Shown in pieces: positions 1 through 6,838 of a stretch of 14,534 nt of DNA (positions are counted from its first letter, which is position 1; every line of letters begins with the position of its first letter). The DNA is from Ruminococcus sp. Lineage in GTDB: Bacteria > Bacillota > Clostridia > Oscillospirales > Ruminococcaceae. A program made the position numbers and the translations under genes. The stretch covers positions 1 through 14,534 of the forward strand of contig NZ_DXUU01000056.1 in the NCBI RefSeq assembly GCF_019417665.1, written 5' to 3'. The notes beneath the pieces are model-generated. The model was given only the letters and a program-made list of their open reading frames with translations, did no database searches and was not told the DNA's origin.

Positions 1-145
1 GCATTTTTCTATCCATTTTAAATCTCCTAACATACGATAATAAAGAGTTATCCTGCGTTAAGTTTTGATAATACTATTATACACCCATTTTCCTTCAAAA
101 TCAACATATTCTCGCCGATTTTTCCAAGAAACTCATCGACGCCAT

Positions 146-174
146 TCGACAAAAAGTGCATTACAATATATAAT
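146..174 (+). promoter_or_regulatory. Sigma-70/SigA promoter of the tyrosine recombinase gene
   Basis: TCGACA at 146-151 (five of six bases match TTGACA), a 17-bp spacer, and a perfect TATAAT at 169-174. Transcription would start near 181, giving a leader of about 25 nt before the ATG at 206. The -35 is embedded in the 9-mer ATTCGACAA (144-152). A second TCGAC lies exactly 10 bp upstream (136-140). The 9-mer recurs twice beside the promoter of the cargo operon at 5483-5533. The promoter call is strong by consensus; shared control of the two promoters is inference. Confidence 0.75.
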
Positions 175-205
175 AGAATCAATCCCAAACAAAGGAGTAA
201 CTACC

Positions 206-1123
206 ATGATAAACTTAAACCTGCAAATAGAACGATTTCTTAACTATTGCAAGTCCAGGAAAGCTCTGAACGATAAAACCATCAAAGCTTACAGAATCGA
301 TCTTAGGCAATTCTCTGAATATACAGACAATACATTTTCCAAAGAAACGATTTGCCAATACATCGACATGCTTCACGAACGATTCAAGCCCAAGACAGTA
401 AAACGGAAAATTGCTTCCATAAAGGCCTTTACCCACTATCTTTTGATTCAAGAAATCATCGAGATCAATCCGTTCAATAAAATTGACGTTTCCTTTCAGG
501 AGCCAACAATTCTTCCCAAAACGATTCCTCTTAATGTAATCAACAGTCTGCTTACCTGTGCTTACAATTCATTTTCACAAGCTGAAACAGATTATCAAAA
601 ACGATGCAGGACTCGTGACATTGCAGTTCTTGAAATTCTCTTTGCAACCGGAGCCAGAGTTTCTGAAATCTGTAATCTGACACCCACATCTGTAGACTTG
701 ACCAATCATACCATCAAGATTTTCGGAAAAGGTTCCAAGGAACGGATGATACAGATTGAAAACACCGATGTTTTAAAGGCACTTCAAACCTATTATAATC
801 TATTCCAAGAGGACATAACGACGTGTGGATTCTTCTTTGTCAATAAGTTGCATCATCGTCTCACTGAGCAATCAGTTCGTGAAATCATTCGAAAATACAC
901 AGCTATGACAGGGTACGATATACATATCACACCGCATATGTTCCGTCATTCTTTTGCCACTTTGCTTCTTGATGAAGATGTTGACATTCGCTACATACAG
1001 AAGCTATTGGGGCATAGTTCCATCACAACCACACAAATTTATACCCATGTTGCTATGGCAAAGCAAAAAGAAATCCTTTCAGTCAAGCATCCAAGAAATA
1101 AGATAAGGGTTAACACAAAATAA
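206..1123 (+). CDS. Tyrosine recombinase/integrase, XerC/D-like, 305 aa
   Basis: A site-specific DNA recombinase that cuts and rejoins strands through a covalent phosphotyrosine intermediate. Residues 1-95 form an N-terminal SAM-like core-binding domain. The catalytic domain carries the full active-site set: Arg151 (ATGARVSE), Lys175 (GKGSKER), His244 and Arg247 (HMFRH), His270 (LLGHSS) and the nucleophile Tyr279 (QIYTHV). About 300 aa is normal for Xer-type or small mobile-element recombinases. The frame is open back to base 65, but I chose ATG 206. It has AAAGGAG (191-197) nine bases upstream, and the promoter's predicted start near 181 excludes the earlier starts. The gene is convergent with the 1055-aa gene, with 149 bp between them. 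Nothing suggests it is damaged. Whether it is a chromosomal Xer protein or mobilises the neighbouring operon cannot be settled here; its place among mobile DNA favours the latter. Confidence 0.93.
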   Translation: MINLNLQIERFLNYCKSRKALNDKTIKAYRIDLRQFSEYTDNTFSKETICQYIDMLHERFKPKTVKRKIASIKAFTHYLLIQEIIEINPFNKIDVSFQEPTILPKTIPLNVINSLLTCAYNSFSQAETDYQKRCRTRDIAVLEILFATGARVSEICNLTPTSVDLTNHTIKIFGKGSKERMIQIENTDVLKALQTYYNLFQEDITTCGFFFVNKLHHRLTEQSVREIIRKYTAMTGYDIHITPHMFRHSFATLLLDEDVDIRYIQKLLGHSSITTTQIYTHVAMAKQKEILSVKHPRNKIRVNTK

Positions 1124-1272
1124 TATACAATTATCTTCAGTTGTAAAAACATGTGCAATCAAACGATTCTCAAAAGCATCCTTATAAACATATAATCCTA
1201 AAATTCTCAAAAAGATCATATATCCAGACAAATTTCGCAGCAATACACAAATAATTACACACGCTTAACTAA
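1124..1272. other. Convergent intergenic spacer, no clear terminator
   Basis: AT-rich spacer between two convergent genes. A five-base inverted repeat (TACAA...TTGTA, around 1125-1146) precedes AAAA on the + strand and an AT-rich run on the minus strand. It could be a weak bidirectional terminator but has no GC-rich stem. I see no RNA gene or small ORF here. Confidence 0.3.
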
Positions 1273-4200
1273 TCAACTATTCACTCTGAAATAATCCTCT
1301 GCCTGTACAATCGTATTCCAAATCTGCTCATCCTTACAGGGATTGATATAACCATCATCAGAAAGCACGCCATACACAGCTTCAATCTTTTCTTTTACTA
1401 TCTTTGCATATGAATACATATTATTTTCATAACGTTCCTGCTTCACTCCTCGGTTACGCATTTGCTGCTGAGAATGATTCATTCGTTCCAAATGATGCAT
1501 TTGCATAGAACGTCTTGATACAGTTATCTGCGCTAAAAGCTTTTGCATTTCATCAGATAACTTTACCGCCTCTTCATACTTCTCTACAGCATCCTTTGCA
1601 GCATCTATCTTCAATTGATCTTCATAAGAAACTTGATTATTTCTGTTTTCCGATATATCACGAAGCTGATTTACTGTTTCTTTCAACTCGTTTAGAGAAG
1701 CAGATCTTTCTGCAATATTGATATTGGATTCTATCACTCCGATATTTTCAAGAAGCCTATTATCCATTTCATCGAAATCAGGCAAGGATTCTCCAAATTC
1801 CTGCATATAAGCATCCTGAACAAAATGCATCATTTCTGTATTTCGCTCCAATACATGAGCCGCTTCAGATATATCAAACTTCTGATCATGGTACTGAACA
1901 CAATTCCTGTAGCGATCTTTTAGATAAACATTAGATACAACGCCGTTTTCCAGATCCTTTACATCTGGTTCTATTTTCTCCATCATGTTGTCAGAAATGG
2001 CCTCTCTTCCCTTCGCCGAATCCTGCATCAACGTTTTCTGTACTGACCATTCATGACTGTATTCCTTTCCCAGCGCAACAAAGTCAATACTTAACTGCAT
2101 ATACAATTCGCTTGGATTCGCTGATAACCTTGCTGCTAATCTGCGAATGAAAAACAAGGATGTAACCGATGTGATGACACCCTTTACAAGCTGAAGTACC
2201 CCTTCACCAAGCATTCCGGCAAACTGCACTGCTGCCTGAGCCACTGAAAGTGCTGCTTCTGCAACATAAATAGATGCATAAAGCACTCCTTTTGCAATTT
2301 CATATCCTGCGATTTCACATCCGATAATCGGTGCATAAAATATTTTTTTGAACCATCCCATATTGCGGAGTCTATTTCTGCATGCATCTATCTGACGATC
2401 CAGGTATGAGATTTCATCGTACAATTTCCGTACCTTTGTTTTTGCATCTTCCAGTGATTGCGTTGCGTCATTAATTTTCTTTCTGCAAACTTCGATCGCA
2501 TGATTCAATCGATCTTTTACCTTTGTCAGTGTTTCTTCTAATTTGTATGTATCAAAAGAAAACTGAAAATCAAAGTTCAACGACTGAAAACTCTGGTAGT
2601 TCACATTCAAAGAAAGATGCGTTGTCATGCCCCAGAATGTACTTTCCAGATTGATAATGATCAGGCCTTTTTGATAATACAATTGTGCCTGTTTTTCCGT
2701 CAATCCAGCTATTGATATTTTACCGTCAAAATAAAATGACACATCATTTTGAGATGCTTGCAGATAAAATGCAACGCCTTTCGCTGTCGTATCCAGAAAT
2801 TGCGACAGAACGCTGTTTTCCAGAATTGGGATAGGATTTTCCTGTTGAAAATCAGAGGATGTAATTTTGATTATTCCCAAATCAATATCCGACAGCATGC
2901 CAAACGCCAGTGCACCTTCCTGCTGACGGAATGAAAACAAAACTTTCAAAGACAATTGAAACACACAAATTTTTGCACAAAAGAATATTCCCGCACTGAC
3001 AACCATGCCGTTACCAATTGTGAAAGGTTCTGCCACATCCGAATAATAAAATTGTGGACGCAGATACAAAACACCGTCTTCATCCACATAATAATGACGC
3101 ATTCTATATTTATCTACAAGTGCATATCCATCATCCTGCGGTATTCGTCCTATAGAAATTGTATTTACATCAATCGAAAGCTGAGATGCCGTAATATTAT
3201 CATTAAAAAATGCTGCAATCTGCGATAAATCAGCCTTTTCAAACCATTCCATCTGAAATTTATTTCTGCATTCAAAATCAAAGTAGTCGATAGAAATAAT
3301 ATCAAGTGCTTTGATACCTGGAATCAAAAAACCCGTGATGTTTTCAATCAAATCCGATATGGAAAGTCGACTTGTAGCAAAACATAATAATTGCGGTTTT
3401 AAGATTCCATTGTATGAAAACTGCATCGCCGCAAATAGATACAACTTTCTTAAATAAATTTCACCAACAATCCCAAAGGTCAACCCCTTGTTATATCCAA
3501 TTGTAAGAGAAGTGTTTCCGAGGTAAAATGCACCGAAAAGATTGATTGGTTCTTTCGGAATGGCAGATGCTGACAGCATCAGTGAACTGGAAGATAATTT
3601 ACAGTCAACGCAAAAAGACATTTCGGGAATTGCCATTAACTGAAACATTCCGGAGGCCTGAAAGATCGTGTCAGCTTTACCAGTATCCAGTTCCAGAAAT
3701 AATTCTTGTATGCTGATAATGTCATTAGAGATCTGTGGGACGGAAAGTACAAAATAAGCGCCTTGTTGTCCTTTTCCTGCGAAAAAGGACAGATTTTCTA
3801 TACCAAGCAGCTCATGAAAAAACAGATCCAGCAGCCCATTGCATTCCTGTGAAAAGTAATATTCAGAATACAAACAAAAACTGTTTTTCTCGTAGAACCT
3901 GGAAGGAGGTAGCAATGTTTCCGCCTTATGAAAAGGTTCTAACAGTCTGCCAATATTAACCGGCTGCAATCCTTTGGAAATATACAGATAAAAATTATCA
4001 ATGCCAATCAGACGCTTGGCAGTTGCGATAAGTTCTGCAATGAACCCTGAACTCTCTTGTTCTGAAAGTTCGCATAAGAATCCGCTGCCAGAATAACTTC
4101 CATCTGAATTTTTTAATCGAATCGCTGTAATACGGAACGACTGCATATCCACAAAAAACATCTCATGGTCATAAGCATAACTGAAACGCAATTCAGCAGA

Positions 4201-4440
4201 TCTATGTGTCAGAAAATCCGGAAGAAGTGTGTGGAATTCATCAGACAGCTTAGAATCGATCAATGCAACGATTGCAGTCATATCAGCATTGTTGATATTC
4301 AAATTCCCTTGAAAACAGCTTTCGCCATGCAGTACACTGTATGATGCCGCTGCTTCATAGCCCAGTATCGTTCCACGAACACCAACGCTCATGGAAAATG
4401 TTTTTTCTTCTATGGAATCCTCTTTATCTGACCTTTTCAT
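1273..4440 (-). CDS. Large protein of unknown function: beta-rich N-terminal half, hydrophobic helical segment, coiled coils (1055 aa)
   Basis: I do not recognise a named family. Residues 1 to about 625 alternate short hydrophobic beta strands with turns. Residues 18-27 (SVGVRGTILG) and what follows resemble the start of the 169-aa protein encoded just upstream. Residues 632-693 form a charged heptad-like coiled coil. Residues about 700-760 are a long Ala/Ile/Val/Gly-rich hydrophobic helical stretch. Residues about 770-1055 are polar and helical, with further coiled coil near 895-985. There is no signal peptide at the N-terminus. Coil-hydrophobic-coil is an arrangement seen in alpha-helical pore-forming toxins and other membrane-active proteins, which is analogy and not homology. 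This is the last gene of a three-gene operon. Its ATG lies 3 bp after the preceding stop and lacks a strong ribosome site, so translational coupling is likely. Confidence 0.85.
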   Translation of the reverse strand: MKRSDKEDSIEEKTFSMSVGVRGTILGYEAAASYSVLHGESCFQGNLNINNADMTAIVALIDSKLSDEFHTLLPDFLTHRSAELRFSYAYDHEMFFVDMQSFRITAIRLKNSDGSYSGSGFLCELSEQESSGFIAELIATAKRLIGIDNFYLYISKGLQPVNIGRLLEPFHKAETLLPPSRFYEKNSFCLYSEYYFSQECNGLLDLFFHELLGIENLSFFAGKGQQGAYFVLSVPQISNDIISIQELFLELDTGKADTIFQASGMFQLMAIPEMSFCVDCKLSSSSLMLSASAIPKEPINLFGAFYLGNTSLTIGYNKGLTFGIVGEIYLRKLYLFAAMQFSYNGILKPQLLCFATSRLSISDLIENITGFLIPGIKALDIISIDYFDFECRNKFQMEWFEKADLSQIAAFFNDNITASQLSIDVNTISIGRIPQDDGYALVDKYRMRHYYVDEDGVLYLRPQFYYSDVAEPFTIGNGMVVSAGIFFCAKICVFQLSLKVLFSFRQQEGALAFGMLSDIDLGIIKITSSDFQQENPIPILENSVLSQFLDTTAKGVAFYLQASQNDVSFYFDGKISIAGLTEKQAQLYYQKGLIIINLESTFWGMTTHLSLNVNYQSFQSLNFDFQFSFDTYKLEETLTKVKDRLNHAIEVCRKKINDATQSLEDAKTKVRKLYDEISYLDRQIDACRNRLRNMGWFKKIFYAPIIGCEIAGYEIAKGVLYASIYVAEAALSVAQAAVQFAGMLGEGVLQLVKGVITSVTSLFFIRRLAARLSANPSELYMQLSIDFVALGKEYSHEWSVQKTLMQDSAKGREAISDNMMEKIEPDVKDLENGVVSNVYLKDRYRNCVQYHDQKFDISEAAHVLERNTEMMHFVQDAYMQEFGESLPDFDEMDNRLLENIGVIESNINIAERSASLNELKETVNQLRDISENRNNQVSYEDQLKIDAAKDAVEKYEEAVKLSDEMQKLLAQITVSRRSMQMHHLERMNHSQQQMRNRGVKQERYENNMYSYAKIVKEKIEAVYGVLSDDGYINPCKDEQIWNTIVQAEDYFRVNS

Positions 4441-4443
4441 AGA

Positions 4444-4953
4444 TTAAAATGAATCCGGTGTGATCAATGCCATTTTTTCCAGCACAGTCTGACGTTGCGT
4501 ATTCCAGATATTGAAGCTTAAACTGTCGATCTGGAATATCTTGATTTCCTTTGGAATCAAACCTTCTGCATTGATTTGCAGTGAAAGTGCGTATTCGACT
4601 GTCTTTTCTTCCGTTTCGCCATTTTTCTTCGATTCAATATTCAAGAAGAGCATCTTCAAACAGAACTTGACAGAATCAAAATCAATTGCATTCACAACCT
4701 GAGGATCTTCCTCTTCTGCAATCTTGCTCTTAACATCATCTTCAGAAAGAGCGCCTTCGCCTGCCATGCCGTTAAACTGACCAATCATTTCCTTCAGTGT
4801 AAGCTGTACGTCATTGGAAACATTCGCAGGTGCCAGAAAAATTTGATAGCCGTCTGCTGTCTTTTTGTAATAGGAACTCAAATCTACTCCCATAAATGTA
4901 AATTTCAATCCCACGGATAACTGTACCTTTTCTGTTACTTGTAAATTTTTCAT
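4444..4953 (-). CDS. Beta-rich protein of unknown function, paralogous to the start of the 1055-aa protein (169 aa)
   Basis: Small soluble-looking protein with no signal peptide or membrane segment. I chose ATG 4953 over the in-frame ATG 4968 because a perfect GGAGGT (4966-4961) sits seven bases before 4953. The ATG at 4968 directly abuts the previous stop and overlaps that ribosome site. Residues 8-22 (EKVQLSVGLKFTFMG) match the pattern at residues 12-27 of the 1055-aa protein (EKTFSMSVGVRGTILG). Both continue with a Tyr-rich strand, an N/D turn and a helix containing a T..(M/L)I pattern, followed by alternating strands. It may be a stand-alone copy of that domain, for example a partner, chaperone or immunity-like subunit. 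Function is unknown. It is the middle gene of the operon. Confidence 0.85.
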   Translation of the reverse strand: MKNLQVTEKVQLSVGLKFTFMGVDLSSYYKKTADGYQIFLAPANVSNDVQLTLKEMIGQFNGMAGEGALSEDDVKSKIAEEEDPQVVNAIDFDSVKFCLKMLFLNIESKKNGETEEKTVEYALSLQINAEGLIPKEIKIFQIDSLSFNIWNTQRQTVLEKMALITPDSF

Positions 4954-4968
4954 ATGAATTACCTCCAT

Positions 4969-5370
4969 TCATTTTCCGATCCAACTCATTCTAGCCGCTT
5001 TTACCGCACACCTCAATTGTATATTTTTTCCTGGTCCGCTGCTGTTACAACCTCTGCATAATGGAACTATATAAAATTCCTCATCGGGCTGCAAAGCCTG
5101 TGTAGGCTGTGATAAGACAACATGCGCTCCAACGAGATCATCTGGATGGCTTGATGTACAATGCTGATTGCAGCATTGTCCGCCAATTTGTATTGTACTG
5201 GAGCCAGTTAACACTTCCCATGCATTAATCATCGTTGAATCGTACTCAATTCCTTCGTATATCACTTTATCTCCTGAACTCCCTATTGCATTATACAAAG
5301 GCAGATCACAACTCAACTCATCAACACCTACATACATTGATTCCAGTTTCGTATTAAATTCATCCTGCAT
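4969..5370 (-). CDS. Small HNH-like Cys/His zinc-binding protein (133 aa)
   Basis: First gene of the cargo operon. AAAGGAGA (5384-5377) lies six bases before the ATG. Residues 64-72 hold C66, C67, H70 and C71 (GQCCNQHC). These are followed by DDLVGAHVV with H83, and then IVPLCRGCN with C105, C108 and N109. The order of Cys cluster, single His after a hydrophobic strand, and C-x2-C-N matches the treble-clef HNH fold, where the central His and terminal Asn sit in the beta-beta-alpha metal core. I see no clear second catalytic His after the Asn. It may therefore be a degenerate or non-nuclease zinc protein. The stop codon abuts the next gene, as expected within an operon. The fold assignment is by motif only. 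Confidence 0.8.
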   Translation of the reverse strand: MQDEFNTKLESMYVGVDELSCDLPLYNAIGSSGDKVIYEGIEYDSTMINAWEVLTGSSTIQIGGQCCNQHCTSSHPDDLVGAHVVLSQPTQALQPDEEFYIVPLCRGCNSSGPGKNIQLRCAVKAARMSWIGK

Positions 5371-5459
5371 AACATTTCTCCTTTACATTAAATTTCATTT
5401 TCAGTTTAAAGCATCAAGGACTTACAAATACATTCAATGCATAATATAAAATTATCCAC

Positions 5460-5470
5460 TGTCGTTGACA
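5460..5470. promoter_or_regulatory. Possible operator palindrome near the operon transcription start
   Basis: TGTC-GTT-GACA is a short perfect palindrome at about +7 to +17 of the predicted transcript. Further TGTC/GACA half-sites occur at 5506-5509, 5519-5522 and 5529-5532 around the -35. The clustering suggests a regulator site; this is inference from sequence symmetry alone. Confidence 0.3.
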
Positions 5471-5482
5471 TTTATTATCATA

Positions 5483-5511
5483 ATTATACAATATCTCCAT
5501 TATATTGTCAA
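5483..5511 (-). promoter_or_regulatory. Consensus sigma-70/SigA promoter of the three-gene cargo operon
   Basis: Read on the minus strand: TTGACA (5511-5506), exactly 17 bp, then TATAAT (5488-5483). Both hexamers are perfect. Transcription should start near 5476, about 106 nt before the first ATG at 5370. A promoter this strong, with repeats immediately upstream, implies high potential expression and a need for control. Confidence 0.85.
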
Positions 5512-5513
5512 CG

Positions 5514-5533
5514 TATTCGACAATATTCGACAA
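5514..5533. repeat. Tandem 10-bp direct repeat beside the operon -35
   Basis: Two adjacent perfect copies of TATTCGACAA (5514-5523 and 5524-5533), one helical turn apart, begin 2 bp upstream of the -35 on the minus strand. That is the usual position for an activator such as a response regulator, or for a repressor that occludes polymerase. The inner 9-mer ATTCGACAA occurs again at 144-152 on the recombinase promoter. Confidence 0.7.
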
Positions 5534-5703
5534 ATGATTTTCATAAATATCATTAAATTTTAAATATTGCGAAATATTTTTGAATATTTTCAGTGCCGCT
5601 ATAAAAACTCTATAACCCAAACACTGCCATAAAGTTAACATAACACAAGAAAAATCTCACGTCAATAGATTCGCACCAAACAGTCGTTTTTCACATGATT
5701 TGT

Positions 5704-6009
5704 TCAATCGTCCTCCGCATACTCTTCCAGCAGCCGCAAATACTCCTTTTCTTCACTATCAATAACATCCTTCGCAAACTGCTCTGCATCCTGCACAGAA
5801 TTGCTCAAAATCTCAACCCCAACCGCTGCCGTAATCACATCCACCGGAACTTTCTCTGATCTATCAGAAAAAATTTCAATCTGAAATCCATCACAACGAA
5901 CAATACTCTCGTCTTTTTCTCCCTCTGAATATTCTTCAGAGGCGATATCTTCACATAAAATCCATGATACAACATACTTACATCTCCCATCCCATCTGCA
6001 TTTCTTCAT
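5704..6009 (-). CDS. Small acidic protein of unknown function, last gene of the amidoligase operon (101 aa)
   Basis: Not a family I can name. The body has mixed strands and helices (VVSWILCEDIAS, FQIEIFSDRSEK, VDVITAAVGVEI), and the C-terminus is strongly acidic, ending EYAEDD. The chosen ATG overlaps the end of the cyclotransferase gene by 32 nt and has only a weak GGAAATGG upstream. The first eleven residues look unlike the rest, so the true start may lie slightly downstream. Gene order and overlap tie it to the two upstream genes, an amidoligase and a cyclotransferase. Its role there is unknown. Confidence 0.7.
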   Translation of the reverse strand: MKKCRWDGRCKYVVSWILCEDIASEEYSEGEKDESIVRCDGFQIEIFSDRSEKVPVDVITAAVGVEILSNSVQDAEQFAKDVIDSEEKEYLRLLEEYAEDD

Positions 6010-6451
6010 CCATTTCCAAATTCTCCGATTGAATTGCCTCTGCCAAAGCTGTTTCCAGGTAACTCATATCCAAACCATTTTCTTTGTAGCCTTGTTCAAT
6101 GATATCATAATACTCCGCCGTCGGAGATTCCAGCGGTCTGTCACCGTTCATGATGTAAACCATGGCTTCAACAGATTCTCCGTTCAACTCAAGGCAAATG
6201 CTTTCCTTGCGGTAATATTTTGGAAAGCCCTCGTATCTATCCAAAAAACGTTCATCCTGCGCATTCAGTTCCCAAAGTAAAATCGGGACTTCACTTTCTT
6301 CATTCGGCACAACAGTCGCATGATGCCGGAATTGCAGTTCATATCCTTTCAGCATAGTAGTTCCAGCAACCGTAGAATTCGGACAGCGATATGCCATCTG
6401 CTCCAGATTGATATTGCTGCCATATGCAGCATATAAAATTTTTTTACCCAT
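5978..6451 (-). CDS. Gamma-glutamylcyclotransferase-like (AIG2/GGCT fold) protein, 157 aa
   Basis: Residues 7-13 (YAAYGSN) form the substrate-loop signature of the GGCT/AIG2 fold. Glu74 in RYEGFPKYYRKE is the expected catalytic acid. Family members release 5-oxoproline from gamma-glutamyl amines or dipeptides, or reverse isopeptide-type linkages. AAAGGGG precedes the ATG with good spacing. The C-terminus is Glu/Met-rich (MDEEMQMGWEM). The gene starts 12 bp after the original amidoligase stop at 6466-6464, which supports co-translation. Comparative genomics by Iyer, Aravind and colleagues has linked amidoligases to AIG2-like cyclotransferases as opposing enzymes that make and break a gamma-glutamyl amide. 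The exact substrate is unknown. Confidence 0.9.
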   Translation of the reverse strand: MGKKILYAAYGSNINLEQMAYRCPNSTVAGTTMLKGYELQFRHHATVVPNEESEVPILLWELNAQDERFLDRYEGFPKYYRKESICLELNGESVEAMVYIMNGDRPLESPTAEYYDIIEQGYKENGLDMSYLETALAEAIQSENLEMDEEMQMGWEM

Positions 6452-6463
6452 AAAAATACCCCT

Positions 6464-6532
6464 TTACATTGACATGGAAAAGCCCATGCTTTCCTCTTCT
6501 TCGTATTCTTCTTCAAAATTGCTTGTAACGGC
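6464..6532 (-). pseudogene. Cut-off C-terminal tail of the amidoligase, in frame after a premature TAA
   Basis: Directly after the TAA at 6535-6533, the same reading frame continues for 22 codons to a second TAA at 6466-6464. It encodes AVTSN, then a Glu-rich run, and ends SMGFSMSM. The second stop lies beside the ribosome site of the next gene, as expected for the ancestral operon. I infer that the first TAA is a nonsense mutation and that the ancestral protein was about 366 aa. From memory, ICE-borne amidoligases often end in a similar acidic tail plus a short Met/Ser motif. Confidence 0.7.
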
Positions 6533-6702
6533 TTATTCCGGTTCATCGGGTACATTTTCGTATTGTTCCCGAACCTCACTGACACGCTGCTCACGAGTGG
6601 CGATACGCTCTTGTTTCAGCCGTTCCCGTTGTGCAATCGCATCCTCCGGATGCCGCCATGAAATACAGCCGTCCAAATGAGAAATCAGATGCTTGCGGCA
6701 GT
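6533..6702 (-). CDS. Amidoligase, 3' exon (after group II intron)
   Basis: Continues the amidoligase begun at 10261. After splicing, base 9400 joins 6702 to give AAC, and translation runs N-C-R-K-H-L-I-S-H-L-D-G, then WRHPEDAIAQRERLKQ, a basic/Gln-rich helix, to VPDEPE and TAA. The join restores the continuous segment GEEFK-NC-RKHL, as expected for this family. Combined product: 343 aa. The exon lacks a start codon or ribosome site of its own, so it is translated only from spliced RNA. Confidence 0.8.
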
Positions 6703-6785
6703 ATTGCGATAGGTAAGGTTTTGAAGTAATCTCCGCCTTTTCCCCCGCTTAGCACCGTGCATGCGACTTTCACCGCACACGGCGC
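6703..6785 (-). ncRNA. Group II intron domains V and VI (catalytic core and branch-point hairpin)
   Basis: Domain V (6785-6752) is the usual 34 nt: a GCGCCGTG/CACGGTGC outer stem, an inner stem capped by GAAA, and a CGC triad in the outer stem. Domain VI follows. Its arms GCGGGGGAAAAGG and CCTTACCTATCGC pair with A6710 left unpaired as the branch nucleophile. The ribozyme core therefore looks intact even though the protein gene is damaged. Confidence 0.88.
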
Positions 6786-6838
6786 CCCATCGGTATTACA
6801 AATTTGTCAGATTGGTATTGATTTCAAAGTTTTAAACA

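Larger units (their letters stand above)
5371..5703. other. Regulatory intergenic region upstream of the cargo operon
   Basis: Holds a leader of about 106 nt (5476-5371), the operon promoter, tandem repeats and GACA/TGTC half-sites, then AT-rich DNA to the end of the next gene at 5704. An open frame at 5641-5414 runs straight through the promoter, has low-complexity AT-rich content and lacks a ribosome site, so I do not call it a gene. Base composition changes near 5,700, probably marking the boundary between the cargo block and the integrative-element block. Confidence 0.6.

Noticed and set aside
65..205. N-terminal extension of the tyrosine recombinase
   Set aside because: Lies upstream of and across the promoter at 146-174; ATG 206 has a strong ribosome site, and the family starts with the core-binding domain found there.
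4954..4968. Earlier ATG for the 169-aa protein
   Set aside because: It overlaps the GGAGGT that serves the ATG at 4953, and no ribosome site is well placed for it.
5465..5490. Plus-strand TTGACA followed by TATACA
   Set aside because: Spacer is only 14 bp and no plus-strand gene follows for several kilobases.
5414..5641. 75-codon open frame on the minus strand
   Set aside because: It spans the perfect promoter and the tandem repeats, is AT-rich low complexity, and lacks a ribosome site.
6591..6773. 60-codon minus-strand frame across the intron 3' end
   Set aside because: Out of frame with the amidoligase exon and runs through domains V and VI of the ribozyme.
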